Source: Vibrio cincinnatiensis (lineage in GTDB: Bacteria; Pseudomonadota; Gammaproteobacteria; Enterobacterales; Vibrionaceae). Taken from it: DNA of 64,000 nt. The position numbers and the translations under genes were made by a program. The notes under the pieces are model-generated. The model made no database searches and had not been told where the DNA came from. It saw nothing but the letters and a program-made list of their open reading frames with translations. The stretch lies in assembly GCF_022113815.1 (NCBI RefSeq), contig NZ_SGOM01000005.1, positions 62,001 through 126,000 of the forward strand, read 5' to 3'. Shown piece by piece: positions 30,904 through 40,639 of this stretch (within the stretch, counting starts at the first letter, position 1; each line of letters opens with the position of its first letter).

Positions 30904-31539
30904 TTACCAAAAGCTGCCTCGACGCTTCGCGCGTGCAATAATATTTTCCGGCATTCGCAGCTCTAACCCTTGTCTTAACAAGGCAATTCGGTGGTGAGTT
31001 CGTTGATCTGCGGTCACTGAGTTATACAACCAACGATAAGCATCTTCGTAATCTAACGGGCTTCCATGATCACGCAGTAATAGCTCTGCGAGGTGAATAC
31101 GCGCATTCAAATTTCCCATCGCTGCCGCTTCTCTCAGATAAGGAATTGCGCGTTCCTTGTCTTGTTGCACCAAGGTGCCTCGAGAATAGTAACGGCCAAG
31201 CTGCTCAAGTGCCGTAGGTAATCCTTGGTGAGCCGCATTTTCCATATAGTACAAGCCAAGTTCGACGTCCTGTTCAACGCAAACACCCCAAGCTAGCATA
31301 TCACCATACAGAAATTCATAAGCAGGCAGGCTGATACGTGTCGCTCGGGCAACAATATCCTCAACTAACTGACAATTATCCGCTTTGACACGTGTTAAAT
31401 GTTTATTTTGTTCAATCAGTTTGATCAGCTCAGCTTCAGAATAAATCGGCACAGGTTCTCCGACATCCGCCACGTTGGCGTGACTGAATGCAGAGTGTAA
31501 TGCGAATAATAATGAAGTGGCTACCGTACGTAGCTTCAT
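30904..31539 (-). CDS. motX: Sodium-driven polar flagellar motor protein MotX
   Basis: MotX is a periplasmic T-ring component needed for the sodium-driven polar flagellar motor of vibrios; with MotY it anchors the PomA/PomB stator. The 211-residue precursor has a signal peptide ending SHA at about residue 21. Sel1-like repeats follow (about residues 73-180; for example GLYYMENAAHQGLPTALEQLG). Cys56, in the CQLV tetrapeptide, and Cys87 are the two cysteines expected to form the internal disulfide. It stands alone between purA and rnr and has a FliA-type promoter upstream, so it should be expressed with late flagellar genes. Confidence 0.93.
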   Translation of the reverse strand: MKLRTVATSLLFALHSAFSHANVADVGEPVPIYSEAELIKLIEQNKHLTRVKADNCQLVEDIVARATRISLPAYEFLYGDMLAWGVCVEQDVELGLYYMENAAHQGLPTALEQLGRYYSRGTLVQQDKERAIPYLREAAAMGNLNARIHLAELLLRDHGSPLDYEDAYRWLYNSVTADQRTHHRIALLRQGLELRMPENIIARAKRRGSFW

Positions 31540-31613
31540 ACATGCACTCTTGGTTAATTCCGATAGCCATAACAGTATAGCGCGGCAATGCGCAAAGGCT
31601 CGGTTTGATTCCT

Positions 31614-31640
31614 ATATCGGCCGGCAGATTGCAGGCTTTA
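31614..31640 (-). promoter_or_regulatory. FliA (sigma-28) promoter of motX
   Basis: On the minus strand TAAA (31637-31640) and GCCGATAT (31614-31621) are separated by exactly 15 bases, matching the flagellar consensus TAAA-N15-GCCGATAA at 11 of 12 positions. It is 75 bases upstream of the motX start codon and in the correct orientation. Confidence 0.85.
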
Positions 31641-31704
31641 GAAAAAATTGCCTATTAGTGGCAAATTTTTGCCACTCAATAAAAAGCATGGCTGACACTA
31701 ATAA

Positions 31705-31733
31705 AAAAAGCCGGCTTTTTTAGCCGGCTTTTT
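31705..31733 (-). terminator. Terminator after purA
   Basis: A perfect 12-pair stem (AAAAAGCCGGCT / AGCCGGCTTTTT) with a five-base loop begins 17 bases after the purA stop and ends in a T run on the minus strand. It insulates motX from purA. Confidence 0.92.
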
Positions 31734-31749
31734 CTTTTTCAACAAAGTG

Positions 31750-33069
<1,320 letters not shown>

Positions 33070-33232
33070 TTAAAAAAGGATTCTAGCACCGAATCTCCTT
33101 CCTTGCAGTCATTTTTTAAACGTATTCCTACCGAGTTCAAAGAACCACGGTAACGGAGTGAAGCAATGAGAAACTCACCGTTTAGTTCATCCTCATGAAT
33201 CCTTGTTCTACATACCTGTGGATACAAAAAAT

Positions 33233-33264
33233 AAAGCGTTAATCACCCTAGTAATTAACGCTTT
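33233..33264 (-). terminator. Terminator after slyD
   Basis: An 11-pair stem (AAAGCGTTAAT / ATTAACGCTTT) with a ten-base loop lies 55 bases beyond the slyD stop. A-run and T-run flanks are present on both sides; it should separate slyD from purA. Confidence 0.75.
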
Positions 33265-33319
33265 TACATTCAGTTATTACGTATGTTCACATGCAAGAGG
33301 CATGAACAATAGCTCTACA

Positions 33320-33913
33320 TTAGTGAGAGCCGCAGTGTCCACCACCACAACAGCCATCTTTCTCACCGTGATGATGTCCATGACCTTCACCGCCACAGCA
33401 TCCGCCTTCATGGTCATGGTCATGATCGTGGTCGTGGCCACAACCGCCAGCTTGGTGAATATGACCATGGGCAATTTCATCGTCCGTCGCTTCACGTAGC
33501 GCAACAACTTCGACATCAAAAGTCAAGGTGTGGCCTGCAAGCATGTGGTTACCATCAACCACCACTTCATCACCATCAACTTCAGTAATTTCAACCGGAA
33601 TAGGGCCTTGATCAGTATCAGCTAAGAAACGCATACCAACTTCAATTTCATCGACACCTTGGAATACTTCGGCAGGAACACGCTGAACTAGCTCGTCGCT
33701 GTGCTCACCGTAAGCGTCTTCAGGAGCCACCGTTGCGCTGAATTTATCACCGGCAACTTTACCTTCTAATTCACGCTCAAGGCCTGTGATTAGGTTGTTG
33801 TGACCATGTAGGTACTCCAGCGGGGCTTCCGCTGTGGATTGGTCTACCACAATGCCATCTTCGAGTTTAACTTGATAGGCTATGCTAACAACCACGTTTT
33901 TTTCAATTTTCAT
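33320..33913 (-). CDS. slyD: FKBP-type peptidyl-prolyl isomerase and metallochaperone SlyD
   Basis: SlyD is a prolyl isomerase and chaperone that in E. coli delivers nickel to hydrogenase. The ATG at 33913 gives 197 residues starting MKIEKNVVVSIAYQ, the usual start; the frame stays open 22 codons further upstream, but those residues are not SlyD-like. Residues 1-69 and 121-147 form the FKBP domain, 70-120 the insert-in-flap chaperone domain, and 148-197 an unstructured metal-binding tail with about 16 His and 7 Cys. The tail shows an HDHDHDHDH run. Confidence 0.95.
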   Translation of the reverse strand: MKIEKNVVVSIAYQVKLEDGIVVDQSTAEAPLEYLHGHNNLITGLERELEGKVAGDKFSATVAPEDAYGEHSDELVQRVPAEVFQGVDEIEVGMRFLADTDQGPIPVEITEVDGDEVVVDGNHMLAGHTLTFDVEVVALREATDDEIAHGHIHQAGGCGHDHDHDHDHEGGCCGGEGHGHHHGEKDGCCGGGHCGSH

Positions 33914-34008
33914 AACGGCTCCAAGGAGGTTGGTTTGGTTCTTCTCATCTCTCAGCAAAGAAAAGATTGAGCTAGCCACTATTATGGGGATTATACGCAG
34001 AAACTCAA

Positions 34009-34209
34009 TTATTCTGGCTTAAAAATCCCGATCATTTGTTCATCAGCGTGAGGTGTTTGTTCAACAGATTGAGGTTTTCGCTGCTCGCTATAATGGCATT
34101 CCACACATTCAACCAGCTCAATATTATTGTCTATCCACCAGCGAAGAGTGTCTTGCATGTGACAGTTCGGGCAACTTGCTCCCGCAATAAAGCGTTTTTT
34201 TTCTTTCAT
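34009..34209 (-). CDS. yheV: YheV family zinc-ribbon protein
   Basis: This 66-residue cytoplasmic protein of unknown function belongs to the YheV (TIGR02443) family. Two cysteine pairs, CPNC at 13-16 and CVEC near 35-38, form a probable zinc ribbon. It lies nine bases after kefB and is likely the third gene of a kefG-kefB-yheV operon, the same arrangement as in E. coli. Confidence 0.9.
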   Translation of the reverse strand: MKEKKRFIAGASCPNCHMQDTLRWWIDNNIELVECVECHYSEQRKPQSVEQTPHADEQMIGIFKPE

Positions 34210-34218
34210 GTTTGGGTC

Positions 34219-36009
34219 CTACTTTTTAATCCAATCATCTCGGGTTTGACGATCATTGGCCATTTCTCGGCCAAAAATTTCTTCTAGTTCTTTTCTTGCC
34301 TCTTTGGTACGCAGGGCTAATGCTTTGTCATCATTATGCTGAGGTAATAACTCTTTCAGCATCGAAGTATCTAAACGGCGAAAATGTGCTTCCGCACGTT
34401 TCGCTTGGTAGGGATGCATACCCAGTTCCGTCAATACTTGACGCCCTAAATCTAATGCTCCTAAGAAGGTTTCTCTTGAGTAACCGTGAATGCCTTGATT
34501 AAGTAATTGATAAGCTTCAACTCGGCTGCGGGCTCGTGCTAAGATTCTCAACTGCGGAAAATGTTGTTGGCATAACTCCGCGATTCGCATCACTTCATCG
34601 GGCTCATCCGTGCAGATCACGATCGCTTGTGCTTGTTCTGCGCCAGCAGAGCGCAATAACTCAAGATGAGTCGCATCACCATAAAACACCTTATAACCGT
34701 ATTTCCTCAGTAATTTTATTTGGCTCGCATCACTTTCTAATACGGTGATTTTAATTTTATTGGCGTACATTAACCGTCCAACAATCTGCCCAAAACGTCC
34801 AAAACCTGCGATGATCACCTGTGGGCTTTGCTTTTCAAAGCTCTCATCCAACTTTTCCTCTTCATTATTCAATGTGCGACTATACCAAATGCTTTGTAGT
34901 TTAAGTAAAAATGGGGTCGTCATCATAGATACACTGATGACAAGAATAAGCAGAGCTGATTGCTGGGAAGAGATCAATTGTTCATCACTTGCTGCCGTCA
35001 AGATAACAAAGCCAATTTCGCCACCTTGGCTTAACAGTAACGCACTGCGACTTCGGGCTTTAGATCGAATCTGGGCCACTTTTACTAATCCATACATGAT
35101 GGCCATTTTTATACTAATCAAAGCCATCACCGCCAAGGTTATCGTTGCCCAGCGTTCTGTGAGTAAATCAATATCAACAGACATCCCCACAGCAATAAAA
35201 AACAGGCCAAGTAATAATCCCTTAAAAGGTTCAATCGTGACACTCAACTCATGCCTAAATTCACTTTCAGCCAGCAAGACTCCCGCTAGAAAAGCGCCTA
35301 ATGCCATTGATAAGCCTAAAGTATCCATGAGTAAGGCAATAGAGATAACCAGTAATAAGGCGGCAACGGTAAATAACTCTCTGACTTGGCTATTAACGAT
35401 CCAGCGAAACAAGGGTTGTAAGGCAAAGTGCCCCACCACCAGTAAAGCGGTAATGGCACTGATCATCCAGACAAATTGCCAACCATCTCCGATGGTCGAG
35501 CCAGCCAACAAAGACAACAACGCTAGTGTGGGAATAACGGCTAAATCTTGAAAAAGAGAAACAGCAAAAACGACTCGCCCTGTATCACTGAGCGTTAAAC
35601 GCATCTCATCTATCGTTCGTAAAGCAATCGCCGTGGAAGATTGGGCCAGCAATAATCCAACCACCACACTCGCTTGCCAACTTACCCCATACAGTATCAG
35701 AGCAGAACTCAACACGGCACTGGTCAACAGCATTTGTGAACCACCGAGGCCAATGAGAGCCCCACGCATTTGCCATAACCGGTGAGGGTTCAGTGAGAGG
35801 CCAATTAAAAACAGTAATAACACCACCCCAAATTCAGCAAAACGCAAAATGGCATTAACATCGGTAATTAGCTTAAGCCCCCAAGGGCCAATCACAATCC
35901 CTGCCAATAAATAGCCTAAAATCGCGCCAAGCCCTAACCGCTGCGCAATCGGTACCGCCACCACCGCCGCTGTTAAGAAAACGGCGACATTGGTCAAAAA
36001 ATCATCCAT
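34219..36009 (-). CDS. kefB: Glutathione-regulated potassium-efflux antiporter KefB
   Basis: KefB-type CPA2 proteins exchange potassium for protons; in E. coli they are held closed by glutathione and opened by its electrophile adducts, which acidifies and protects the cell. The 596-residue protein has about twelve membrane helices in residues 1-380, with the LFQDLAVIPTLALL pore motif, and a cytoplasmic KTN/RCK domain from about residue 400 (VIIAGFGRFGQIVGRLM nucleotide-binding loop). It overlaps kefG by eight bases, so the two are coupled. KefB and KefC are hard to separate by eye, but linkage to kefG supports KefB. Confidence 0.92.
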   Translation of the reverse strand: MDDFLTNVAVFLTAAVVAVPIAQRLGLGAILGYLLAGIVIGPWGLKLITDVNAILRFAEFGVVLLLFLIGLSLNPHRLWQMRGALIGLGGSQMLLTSAVLSSALILYGVSWQASVVVGLLLAQSSTAIALRTIDEMRLTLSDTGRVVFAVSLFQDLAVIPTLALLSLLAGSTIGDGWQFVWMISAITALLVVGHFALQPLFRWIVNSQVRELFTVAALLLVISIALLMDTLGLSMALGAFLAGVLLAESEFRHELSVTIEPFKGLLLGLFFIAVGMSVDIDLLTERWATITLAVMALISIKMAIMYGLVKVAQIRSKARSRSALLLSQGGEIGFVILTAASDEQLISSQQSALLILVISVSMMTTPFLLKLQSIWYSRTLNNEEEKLDESFEKQSPQVIIAGFGRFGQIVGRLMYANKIKITVLESDASQIKLLRKYGYKVFYGDATHLELLRSAGAEQAQAIVICTDEPDEVMRIAELCQQHFPQLRILARARSRVEAYQLLNQGIHGYSRETFLGALDLGRQVLTELGMHPYQAKRAEAHFRRLDTSMLKELLPQHNDDKALALRTKEARKELEEIFGREMANDRQTRDDWIKK

Positions 36010-36562
36010 TGGTAACCAATCCTTTCAGCCAAAGAAAATAGCGTTCTGCATGCTGCTGACGCTCTTCTGCGCTGATATTTCTCGCCCAATAAAGCACTAA
36101 TGGATCTAACCAATGCATACGACACAACGCGGCCGTCAGTTCGAAAGGTTGTAATATGTCATTCAACGGATAACGATTATATCCTTGTTCACTAAAGGCC
36201 TCTTGCTGCCCTCCGACGGTGATCACACTGCGCCAATATTTACCCTGCAATGCGCTCTCTGGCCCAAAAGCAAAACCTTTCCCCAAAACCGTATCCATCC
36301 ACTCTTTTAGCAAAGCTGGGCATGAATAAAGGTAGAGAGGGTGCTGAAAGACAATCACATCATGATCAAGCAACCGCTGATGCTCTCGGTTAACATCAAT
36401 AAAGAAATCAGGATAAGTGGCATAAAGATCCAAAAGCGTGACATGCGGTAATGTCGAAATATGGTCAATCATCACCTTATTCGCCACAGAGTGATCCGGA
36501 TCGGGGTGGGCATAAATCACTAAAATATTTGGTTTATGTTTAGAAGAGGGATCGTTCGTCAT
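36002..36562 (-). CDS. kefG: KefG, ancillary quinone oxidoreductase of KefB
   Basis: KefG is a flavodoxin-fold NAD(P)H oxidoreductase that is required for full KefB activity in E. coli. The 186-residue protein has the family motifs YAHPDPDHSVAN, FQHPLYLYSCPALLKEWMD, and GGQQEAFSEQGYNRY. It is the first gene of the minus-strand operon and is divergent from yheS, with a 213-base regulatory gap. Confidence 0.92.
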   Translation of the reverse strand: MTNDPSSKHKPNILVIYAHPDPDHSVANKVMIDHISTLPHVTLLDLYATYPDFFIDVNREHQRLLDHDVIVFQHPLYLYSCPALLKEWMDTVLGKGFAFGPESALQGKYWRSVITVGGQQEAFSEQGYNRYPLNDILQPFELTAALCRMHWLDPLVLYWARNISAEERQQHAERYFLWLKGLVTNG

Positions 36563-36643
36563 TCCTTGACTCCCTGAGATAATCAGACAAACCGCAAAGT
36601 TAAGGACTTAAATAAAGGCCATAACTCCACTATTAACAAATAC

Positions 36644-36659
36644 GAACCATAAATGGTTC
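36644..36659. repeat. Inverted repeat in kefG-yheS divergent region
   Basis: GAACCAT-aa-ATGGTTC forms a perfect seven-base-arm palindrome with a two-base centre. It is placed between the divergent genes; a TATAAT for yheS lies at 36699-36704. It may be an operator or a small terminator hairpin (CGTTTTATT follows on the plus strand). Confidence 0.4.
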
Positions 36660-36775
36660 CGTTTTATTAACAAACTATAAGCATCATAACGTAATTTGTA
36701 TAATGATCGACATTTATCCCTATTGCCCCTACTATTCGCGGCGACACACTCACGGCTAAACAGATACGATTTATT

Positions 36776-38698
36776 ATGATTACCTTCTCTGACATTCAAT
36801 TACTTCGCGGCGGAAAGCCTCTGCTTGACCAAGCCTCAGCCACCATTCATCCCGGCGACAAAGTCGGCTTAGTCGGGAAAAATGGCTGCGGTAAATCAAC
36901 ATTATTCGCTTTAATAAAAGAGGAATTGTCCATTGATGCGGGATCGTTTAGCCTACCTGCACATTGGGAACTGGCTTGGGTCGCCCAAGAAACGCCCGCA
37001 CTCGAACGACAAGCCTTAGAGTATGTGATTGATGGGGATAGAGAATACCGCCAGCTAGAAAAACAGCTCACTGAAGCAGAACAAATAGACAATGGCACAC
37101 GGGTTGCTGAGCTACACGGACAAATCGAAACCATTGGAGGCTATAGTATTAAAGCCCGAGCCTCCGAATTACTCGATGGGCTGGGCTTTAGCCAAGAACA
37201 GATGAGTTGGAACCTCACTCAATTTTCTGGTGGCTGGCGTATGCGCCTTAACTTGGCTCAAGCTCTCATTTGTCGCTCCGATTTACTTCTGCTCGACGAG
37301 CCCACTAACCACTTAGACTTAGATGCCGTGATGTGGTTAGAACGCTGGCTACAAAGTTACCCTGGTACATTGATATTAATTTCTCATGACCGCGATTTTC
37401 TGGATCCGATAATTAATCGTATTATTCATATCGAAAACCAGCAGTTAAATGAATACACCGGTAACTATTCCTCTTTTGAAGTACAACGTGCTCAAAAGCT
37501 GATACAGCAACAAGCACAATTTCAAAAACAACAAAAACAGATGGCTCACATGCAGAGCTATATTGACCGTTTTCGCTATAAAGCGTCTAAAGCACGCCAA
37601 GCCCAAAGCCGAATTAAAGCGCTAGAAAAAATGGAAAAAGTGCTACCAGCACAGTTTGATAACCCTTTCAGCTTTGAATTCCGAGAACCAAGTGCCTTAC
37701 CTAACCCAATATTAATGATGGATAATGTCAGTGCGGGTTACGAAAACCATCTTATTCTTGAGAAAATTAGACTTAACTTAGTGCCTGGTAGCCGAATTGG
37801 TCTGCTTGGCCGTAACGGCGCGGGAAAATCGACCCTAATAAAACTGCTATCCAGTGAATTAAAAGCACAAGGGGGTGATCTGACTTATTCTCAAGGGGTA
37901 AAAATTGGTTACTTTGCCCAGCATCAATTAGAAACCTTGCACCCAGAAGAAACACCTCTACAGCATATGATGCAACTTGCCCCCGATAAAACCGAATTGG
38001 AACTGCGCAATTATCTCGGTAGTTTTGGGTTCAATGGGGATAAAGCATTAGAAAATGTCGGTCCTTTTTCCGGTGGCGAAAAAGCACGTTTGGTACTGGC
38101 ATTAGTGGTGTGGCAAAAACCGAACCTACTACTACTTGATGAACCAACCAACCACCTCGATTTGGATATGCGCCAAGCTCTCACTCTCGCTTTACAAAGC
38201 TTTGAAGGAGCGATGGTGATCGTCAGCCACGACCGCTATTTACTGCGAGCCACCACCGACGATCTCTATTTAGTACACGATAAACAAGTGGCTCCTTTTG
38301 ATGGCGATCTAACCGATTACTATAAATGGCTGACCGAACAGCAAAAAGCGGCACGTAAAGATGCCCAAACCACTCAACCCAATAAAGACAACGGCAACAG
38401 TGCTGCAGCCAAAAAAGAGCAAAAACGTCGAGAAGCTGATTTTCGTAAACAAACCGCGCCAATTCGCAAAAAACTGACACAACTTGAAGAAAAAATGGAT
38501 AGGTTAACTACCATTCTTGCTCAAGCGGAACTCACCTTATCCGATACGTCACTGTATGAAGCAGAAAATAAGGCTAAACTGACAGAAGTGATCGCCACTC
38601 AAGCCAGCAGTAAATCTGAGTTAGAGCAAATTGAAAGTGAATGGATGACCGAACAGGAAAATCTGGAACAGATGGAACAGGAGTTCAACAGTCAATGA
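36776..38698 (+). CDS. yheS: ABC-F family ATPase YheS
   Basis: ABC-F proteins are cytoplasmic twin ATPases that bind the ribosome rather than a membrane subunit. The 640-residue protein has the first Walker A GKNGCGKST at 34-42, signature FSGGWRMRLNLAQAL and Walker B LLLLDEPTNHLD, an inter-domain arm rich in Gln/Lys (about 240-285), a second Walker A GRNGAGKST and signature FSGGEKARLVLAL, and a charged coiled-coil C-terminus (about 520-640). Order and length match YheS. The next gene overlaps the stop codon. Confidence 0.94.
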   Translation: MITFSDIQLLRGGKPLLDQASATIHPGDKVGLVGKNGCGKSTLFALIKEELSIDAGSFSLPAHWELAWVAQETPALERQALEYVIDGDREYRQLEKQLTEAEQIDNGTRVAELHGQIETIGGYSIKARASELLDGLGFSQEQMSWNLTQFSGGWRMRLNLAQALICRSDLLLLDEPTNHLDLDAVMWLERWLQSYPGTLILISHDRDFLDPIINRIIHIENQQLNEYTGNYSSFEVQRAQKLIQQQAQFQKQQKQMAHMQSYIDRFRYKASKARQAQSRIKALEKMEKVLPAQFDNPFSFEFREPSALPNPILMMDNVSAGYENHLILEKIRLNLVPGSRIGLLGRNGAGKSTLIKLLSSELKAQGGDLTYSQGVKIGYFAQHQLETLHPEETPLQHMMQLAPDKTELELRNYLGSFGFNGDKALENVGPFSGGEKARLVLALVVWQKPNLLLLDEPTNHLDLDMRQALTLALQSFEGAMVIVSHDRYLLRATTDDLYLVHDKQVAPFDGDLTDYYKWLTEQQKAARKDAQTTQPNKDNGNSAAAKKEQKRREADFRKQTAPIRKKLTQLEEKMDRLTTILAQAELTLSDTSLYEAENKAKLTEVIATQASSKSELEQIESEWMTEQENLEQMEQEFNSQ

Positions 38699-39174
38699 AT
38701 GATACGCACGCCCCCCCTTTACCCACCCTGGAAAGCCTATGGCAATTTAGCTTACGTTATTACAGTGTTAGAGAGGTCAAAGAAGCGTGCTTATGCCTAC
38801 AAAATCGGTTCCATGGGAATGTGAATTTGCTTTTGCTGCTCAAATGGTTAGACGAGCAGCAACTGACCTTTCCAGAACAAGGTTGGGCAACCATTGCTGA
38901 TGCGTTAGCGCGCACTGAAAGTCTAATTGAACATTACCGAGATCTTCGCCGTAAACTAAAATCTCACCTGCCAGATACCCTGTATCGAGAAGCACTACAA
39001 TTTGAATTACAGATAGAAAGGCAGCAACAAGCCGATCTTATCGGCTGTCTTGAACAATGGCCTCTCACCCCCCAAACTGAGCGCCCGCTCACCACCCACT
39101 ATTGCCAACAGCTCGGAGCTCAATGCCTTAGCGAAATATTTTTACCCTCCATTTCCACATTGACTAAAGCTTAG
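38695..39174 (+). CDS. TIGR02444 (DUF2390) family protein
   Basis: This 159-residue soluble protein of unknown function starts with an ATG that overlaps the yheS stop (ATGA), so it is translated with yheS. Conserved family parts are LWQFSLRYYSVREVKEACLCLQ near the start, VNLLLLLKWLD, and LPDTLYREALQFEL. It has no signal peptide or membrane segment. The steady linkage to yheS suggests a related role, but this is only inference. Confidence 0.82.
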   Translation: MNDTHAPPLPTLESLWQFSLRYYSVREVKEACLCLQNRFHGNVNLLLLLKWLDEQQLTFPEQGWATIADALARTESLIEHYRDLRRKLKSHLPDTLYREALQFELQIERQQQADLIGCLEQWPLTPQTERPLTTHYCQQLGAQCLSEIFLPSISTLTKA

Positions 39175-39255
39175 CTCGCTCACCATCGCTTCCGGTAGGA
39201 AGGAAATATCACTTAGGTATATACTTACCAATAAATAATACTTCAGGGTGAAATT

Positions 39256-40230
39256 ATGCCTCACTTCGTTGCTGCCAGTGGTTTACAAAATCCACACTTA
39301 CAAACACTGCTCCCTCGTCTCATTCGGAAAAAAGCACTGTTCGAACCCATCTGGCAAACACTCGATACCCCCGATGGTGATTTTCTCGACCTCGCTTGGA
39401 GTGAAGATCCTGAAACAAAAGAAGCGAAAAATAAACCCATTTTTATTCTGTTTCACGGTTTGGAGGGATGCTTTTATAGCCCTTATGCTAACGGATTAAT
39501 GGATGCGTTTGCCAAGCAAGGCTGGCTTTCCGTGATGATGCATTTTCGAGGCTGCAGTGGGAAACCTAATCACTTAGCTCGAGCTTACCACTCCGGAGAA
39601 ACCGAAGATGCACGATGGGTACTCGAATATTTACGCCAACAGTTTCCACAACAAACCATTGTCGCTGCTGGCGTATCCTTAGGGGGTAATATGTTGATCA
39701 ATTACCTTGCTGATTATCGAGCAGACCCCATCGTTACCGCAGCAACAGTCATCTCCGCTCCCTTAGATTTAACCGCTTGCTCACAACGTATTGAACAAGG
39801 TTTTTCTAAGCTTTATCGCCGCTATTTGCTCTCATCGTTAAAACACAATGCCTTAAAAAAACACCATTTGCTCAAAGGCGAGCTAGGGCTCTCTTATCAC
39901 AGTATTAAACGCGTCACCAAGCTGTATGAATTTGACGAACTCATTACGGCACCATTGCATGGTTTTAAAAATGCACAAGATTACTATCAACGCTGCTCTG
40001 GCATACACAGACTGAAAGAAATACGAGTACCAACCCAAATCATCCATGCAAAAGATGATCCTTTCATGACCGATGCCGTGATCCCGAAATTTGTACTCCC
40101 CAGCAATATTGATTACCGATTATTTGCCAAAGGCGGCCATGTCGGCTTTTTATCCGGTAGTTTAACGAAACCTGAATTTTGGTTAGAAAAAGCCCTCCCA
40201 GCCTACTATGCAGGGTTGCAAACCGCTTAG
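39256..40230 (+). CDS. yheT: Alpha/beta hydrolase YheT
   Basis: This 324-residue protein belongs to the YheT/ABHD1-3 family of alpha/beta hydrolases. The sequence shows the oxyanion region FHGLEGCFYSPYANGL, the nucleophile elbow GVSLGGN with the catalytic Ser near residue 143, an Asp in IHAKDDPFM and the His in KGGHVGF. The substrate is not established. The ATG is preceded by CAGGGTG, and yheU follows as in E. coli. Confidence 0.92.
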   Translation: MPHFVAASGLQNPHLQTLLPRLIRKKALFEPIWQTLDTPDGDFLDLAWSEDPETKEAKNKPIFILFHGLEGCFYSPYANGLMDAFAKQGWLSVMMHFRGCSGKPNHLARAYHSGETEDARWVLEYLRQQFPQQTIVAAGVSLGGNMLINYLADYRADPIVTAATVISAPLDLTACSQRIEQGFSKLYRRYLLSSLKHNALKKHHLLKGELGLSYHSIKRVTKLYEFDELITAPLHGFKNAQDYYQRCSGIHRLKEIRVPTQIIHAKDDPFMTDAVIPKFVLPSNIDYRLFAKGGHVGFLSGSLTKPEFWLEKALPAYYAGLQTA

Positions 40231-40325
40231 TTTGTCTTACCACTACACTCACCGTTGATCGGTTTTATCATCTTTAAACGGTGGGTGAACGATTCACCTT
40301 CGAACATAAAATAGATGAGGTATTT

Positions 40326-40535
40326 ATGATCGTACCTTGGCAACAGATCGCCAACGACACGCTGGAAAACTTGATCCGAGAATTTGTATTACGAGAAGGG
40401 ACAGATTACGGTGAAGCCGAAGTTAGCCTGCAAGATAAAATTGAACAAGTGAAAGCCCAGCTTCACGCTGGTGAGGCTGTGATCGTCTACTCAGAATTAC
40501 ATGAAACCATCGATATCAAAAGCAAACTTCGTTAA
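40326..40535 (+). CDS. yheU: YheU family protein
   Basis: This small conserved protein (69 residues) has no assigned function. The ATG at 40326 gives [20 protein letters not shown], the start found in E. coli YheU; the frame extends upstream to 40281 but that part is not family-like. [24 protein letters not shown] and [10 protein letters not shown] are the conserved blocks. An inverted repeat (CACCGTT 40250-40256 / AACGGTG 40277-40283) lies in its leader. Confidence 0.9.
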   Translation: MIVPWQQIANDTLENLIREFVLREGTDYGEAEVSLQDKIEQVKAQLHAGEAVIVYSELHETIDIKSKLR

Positions 40536-40639
40536 TTGAGCATAAAAATGCCATTTTCTGCGGCGAATTTTCCATGATATAGTGAAAACTAACAACACGG
40601 TCAGCGTGACCCGTTGAGGATTTATAGACAAGGTTTGTC

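Noticed and set aside
31657..31676. Possible sigma-54 promoter before motX (TGGC...TTGC)
   Set aside because: The GG and GC elements are separated by nine bases; sigma-54 sites need ten. The FliA promoter nearby is a better explanation.
33203..33519. Overlapping frames rich in Met, Thr and Val around the slyD end
   Set aside because: They are alternate-frame readings of the repetitive His/Asp/Gly codons of the SlyD tail.
34745..35551. 268-residue frame on the plus strand opposite kefB
   Set aside because: It is antisense to a well-supported membrane protein gene and has the composition expected of such a shadow.
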